From JBLIDK01 sp047632595 (GTDB lineage Bacteria > Bacteroidota > Bacteroidia > Sphingobacteriales > Sphingobacteriaceae): 6,982 nt of DNA. Location of the stretch: contig JBLIDK010000076.1 of NCBI GenBank assembly GCA_047632595.1, forward strand, positions 1-6,982, given 5' to 3'. Below, piece by piece: positions 5,901-6,982 of the stretch (position 1 is the stretch's first letter; each line of letters opens with the position of its first letter). The position numbers were made by a program, and so were the translations under genes. The notes below the pieces were generated by a model. That model saw only the letters and a program-made list of their open reading frames with translations. It did not search any database and was not told the origin of the DNA.

Positions 5901-6722
5901 ATGTTAAGTCCCCAAAACATATCAATTTTATTAATTACAGCAATCCTTTCTGTTGTTTCAATTAATGTGGGTGCTCAAACAAGTTACATTAATGCAGAGC
6001 CATTTGGTGGGGAAAAGGAATTCCAACGGCTTTTAAAACAAGAAATGTTGTACCCTAAATCGGCCTTAGAAAAGCAAGAACAGGGTGAGGTGGCATTGCG
6101 ATTTATAGTACGAGAAAATGGGAGTATGGATGAGTTTACTGTCGAGAAAAGCATAAGTAAGGAATTGGATGATGAAGCCATTCGATTATTTAGGATGAGT
6201 TTATGGAAGCCAGCAACTTTTGCAGGAAAACCTCGAGATGAATTTGTTGATTTACAAATAAAATTTGAGTTAAAAACCTATAAAAAGCACAGTAAAAAAA
6301 GAGGTTATACTGACATAGTTATTGATCAGTTTTTAATTAGTGATTCTACTAAAATATATGTAGAAACGGAATTAACACAAGCACCATTACCAGTAATTAG
6401 TACAAAAGGGCTAGCGTTAAATGATTTTGTAAGTAAGAATTTACGCTATCCAGCAGCGGCAAAGTCACAAAATATTTTTGGAGAATCTATTGTGGGTTTT
6501 GTAGTAGAGCCCACTGGTCGCTTAACAAATATTCATACAATAAAAGAGTTAGGTGGTGGTTGCAATGAAGAAACAAAACGCTTGTTATTACAATTAGATT
6601 GGTCTCCCGGAATGTTGAATGGAGAGCCAGTTAGAACTAAAAAGCAATTTTCTGTTCGCTATCAATTACCAAACTCATCTGATTACAGATACATACCAGT
6701 AGATAATAACGCACAAAAGTAA
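5901..6722 (+). CDS. secreted protein with two TonB_C domains
   Basis: A 273-residue envelope protein. Residues 1-25 are a hydrophobic stretch ending VGA-QT, read as a Sec signal peptide, although its start lacks the usual Lys/Arg. Two copies of the TonB C-terminal fold follow, at about 38-125 and 168-256. Each has the YP..A motif (51-52, 183-184), a QGE/FGE strand, a VxxxG turn, and a W-x-P-G/A...NG/GKP ending (WKPATFAGKP at 102-111, WSPGMLNGEP at 234-243). A short basic linker (KKHSKKRG, 128-135) and a strand-rich segment separate them. There is no proline-rich spacer as in a true TonB, so energy transduction to outer-membrane receptors is uncertain; binding a TonB box, periplasmic partner or peptidoglycan is possible. 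It lies 19 bp after proline dehydrogenase and abuts bshB1. The fold is well supported, the role is unknown. Confidence 0.8.
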   Translation: MLSPQNISILLITAILSVVSINVGAQTSYINAEPFGGEKEFQRLLKQEMLYPKSALEKQEQGEVALRFIVRENGSMDEFTVEKSISKELDDEAIRLFRMSLWKPATFAGKPRDEFVDLQIKFELKTYKKHSKKRGYTDIVIDQFLISDSTKIYVETELTQAPLPVISTKGLALNDFVSKNLRYPAAAKSQNIFGESIVGFVVEPTGRLTNIHTIKELGGGCNEETKRLLLQLDWSPGMLNGEPVRTKKQFSVRYQLPNSSDYRYIPVDNNAQK

Positions 6723-6982
6723 ATGAGCAATAAACTAGATATATTAATATTTGCAGCTCATCCAGATGATGCTGAACTCGGTTGTGGAGGTACCATTTCC
6801 AAACATGTACGTGCAGGGAAGAAAGTTGGAGTTATAGATTTAACAAAAGGGGAGCTTGGTTCAAGAGGTGATGCTGAGCTTAGACTAGAAGAAGCAGAAA
6901 ATTCTTCAAAGCTGTTAAAATTAAGTGCAAGAGAAAATTTGGGCTTAGCCGATGGTTTTTTTGAAGTAACCAAAGAGAACAA
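6723..6982 (+). CDS. bshB1: bacillithiol biosynthesis deacetylase BshB1, 5' part
   Basis: The first 86 codons of a PIG-L/LmbE-type zinc deacetylase, cut by the window end; family members are about 235-240 residues. BshB1 removes the acetyl group from GlcNAc-malate, the second step of making bacillithiol, a low-molecular-weight thiol, in the cytoplasm. The metal-site motif AHPDDAELG at 12-20 supplies H13, D15 and D16; GGTISKHVRAGKKVGVIDLT (22-41), KGELGSRG (42-49) and ENLGLADGFF (71-80) follow in the BshB1 order, which separates it from general LmbE proteins. The later zinc-ligand histidine lies outside the window. The ATG directly follows the TAA of the TonB_C gene with no gap, so translation is probably coupled. 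BshA and BshC are not in the window. Confidence 0.9.
   Translation, partial: MSNKLDILIFAAHPDDAELGCGGTISKHVRAGKKVGVIDLTKGELGSRGDAELRLEEAENSSKLLKLSARENLGLADGFFEVTKEN

Noticed and set aside
5984..6181. Leftward open frame opposite the first TonB_C domain.
   Set aside because: Shadow of a well-supported gene, serine- and asparagine-rich without family resemblance.
6758..6982. Leftward open frame at the right edge.
   Set aside because: It is opposite the bshB1 reading frame, whose AHPDDAELG and following motifs are unmistakable; the antisense frame is low-complexity serine-rich.

Overview
The window is AT-rich bacterial chromosome from a member of the Bacteroidota, probably a Flavobacteriales-like marine or aquatic lineage. 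The evidence is a fused DAHP synthase/chorismate mutase of the Bacteroidota kind, a shortened AroA, a mitochondrial-PRODH-like proline dehydrogenase, a TonB_C-domain envelope protein, a bacillithiol enzyme (BshB1), a TAnnTTTG-type -7 box, and starts without Shine-Dalgarno sequences. The genus cannot be fixed from this sequence.

Layout: positions 1-314 hold no convincing gene. They contain a GC-richer hairpin (10-37), a long AT-rich stem-loop (118-159) and a pair of related short palindromes 36 bp apart (239-285). They look like intergenic repeat or structured DNA downstream of aroA. Positions 315-4593 form one leftward, tightly packed aromatic operon, in transcription order pheA (prephenate dehydratase), DAHP synthase/chorismate mutase, aroB, aroA. 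The gaps are 48 bp and 12 bp, followed by a 23-bp overlap. Positions 4594-4699 are a short divergent regulatory region. Positions 4700-6982 are a rightward operon: proline dehydrogenase, a secreted protein with two TonB_C domains, and the 5' end of bshB1, which runs off the window.

How the genes work together: the leftward operon covers entry to the shikimate pathway (DAHP synthase, then AroB), a late step (AroA) and the phenylalanine branch (chorismate mutase in the fused protein feeding prephenate to PheA). Shikimate-pathway genes aroC, aroD, aroE and aroK, plus tyrA and an aromatic aminotransferase, must lie elsewhere. The rightward operon joins the first step of proline catabolism, an envelope protein and a thiol-cofactor enzyme; no common pathway for these three is evident.

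Most of the window is conserved metabolism and I see no convincing new defence, mobile or signalling system. The parts most worth a second look are the palindrome-rich left flank, the hairpin just before the DAHP synthase gene, the non-ATG starts (aroA TTG, proline dehydrogenase GTG), the operon missing its usual tyrA and aminotransferase, and the proline dehydrogenase/TonB_C/bshB1 grouping.
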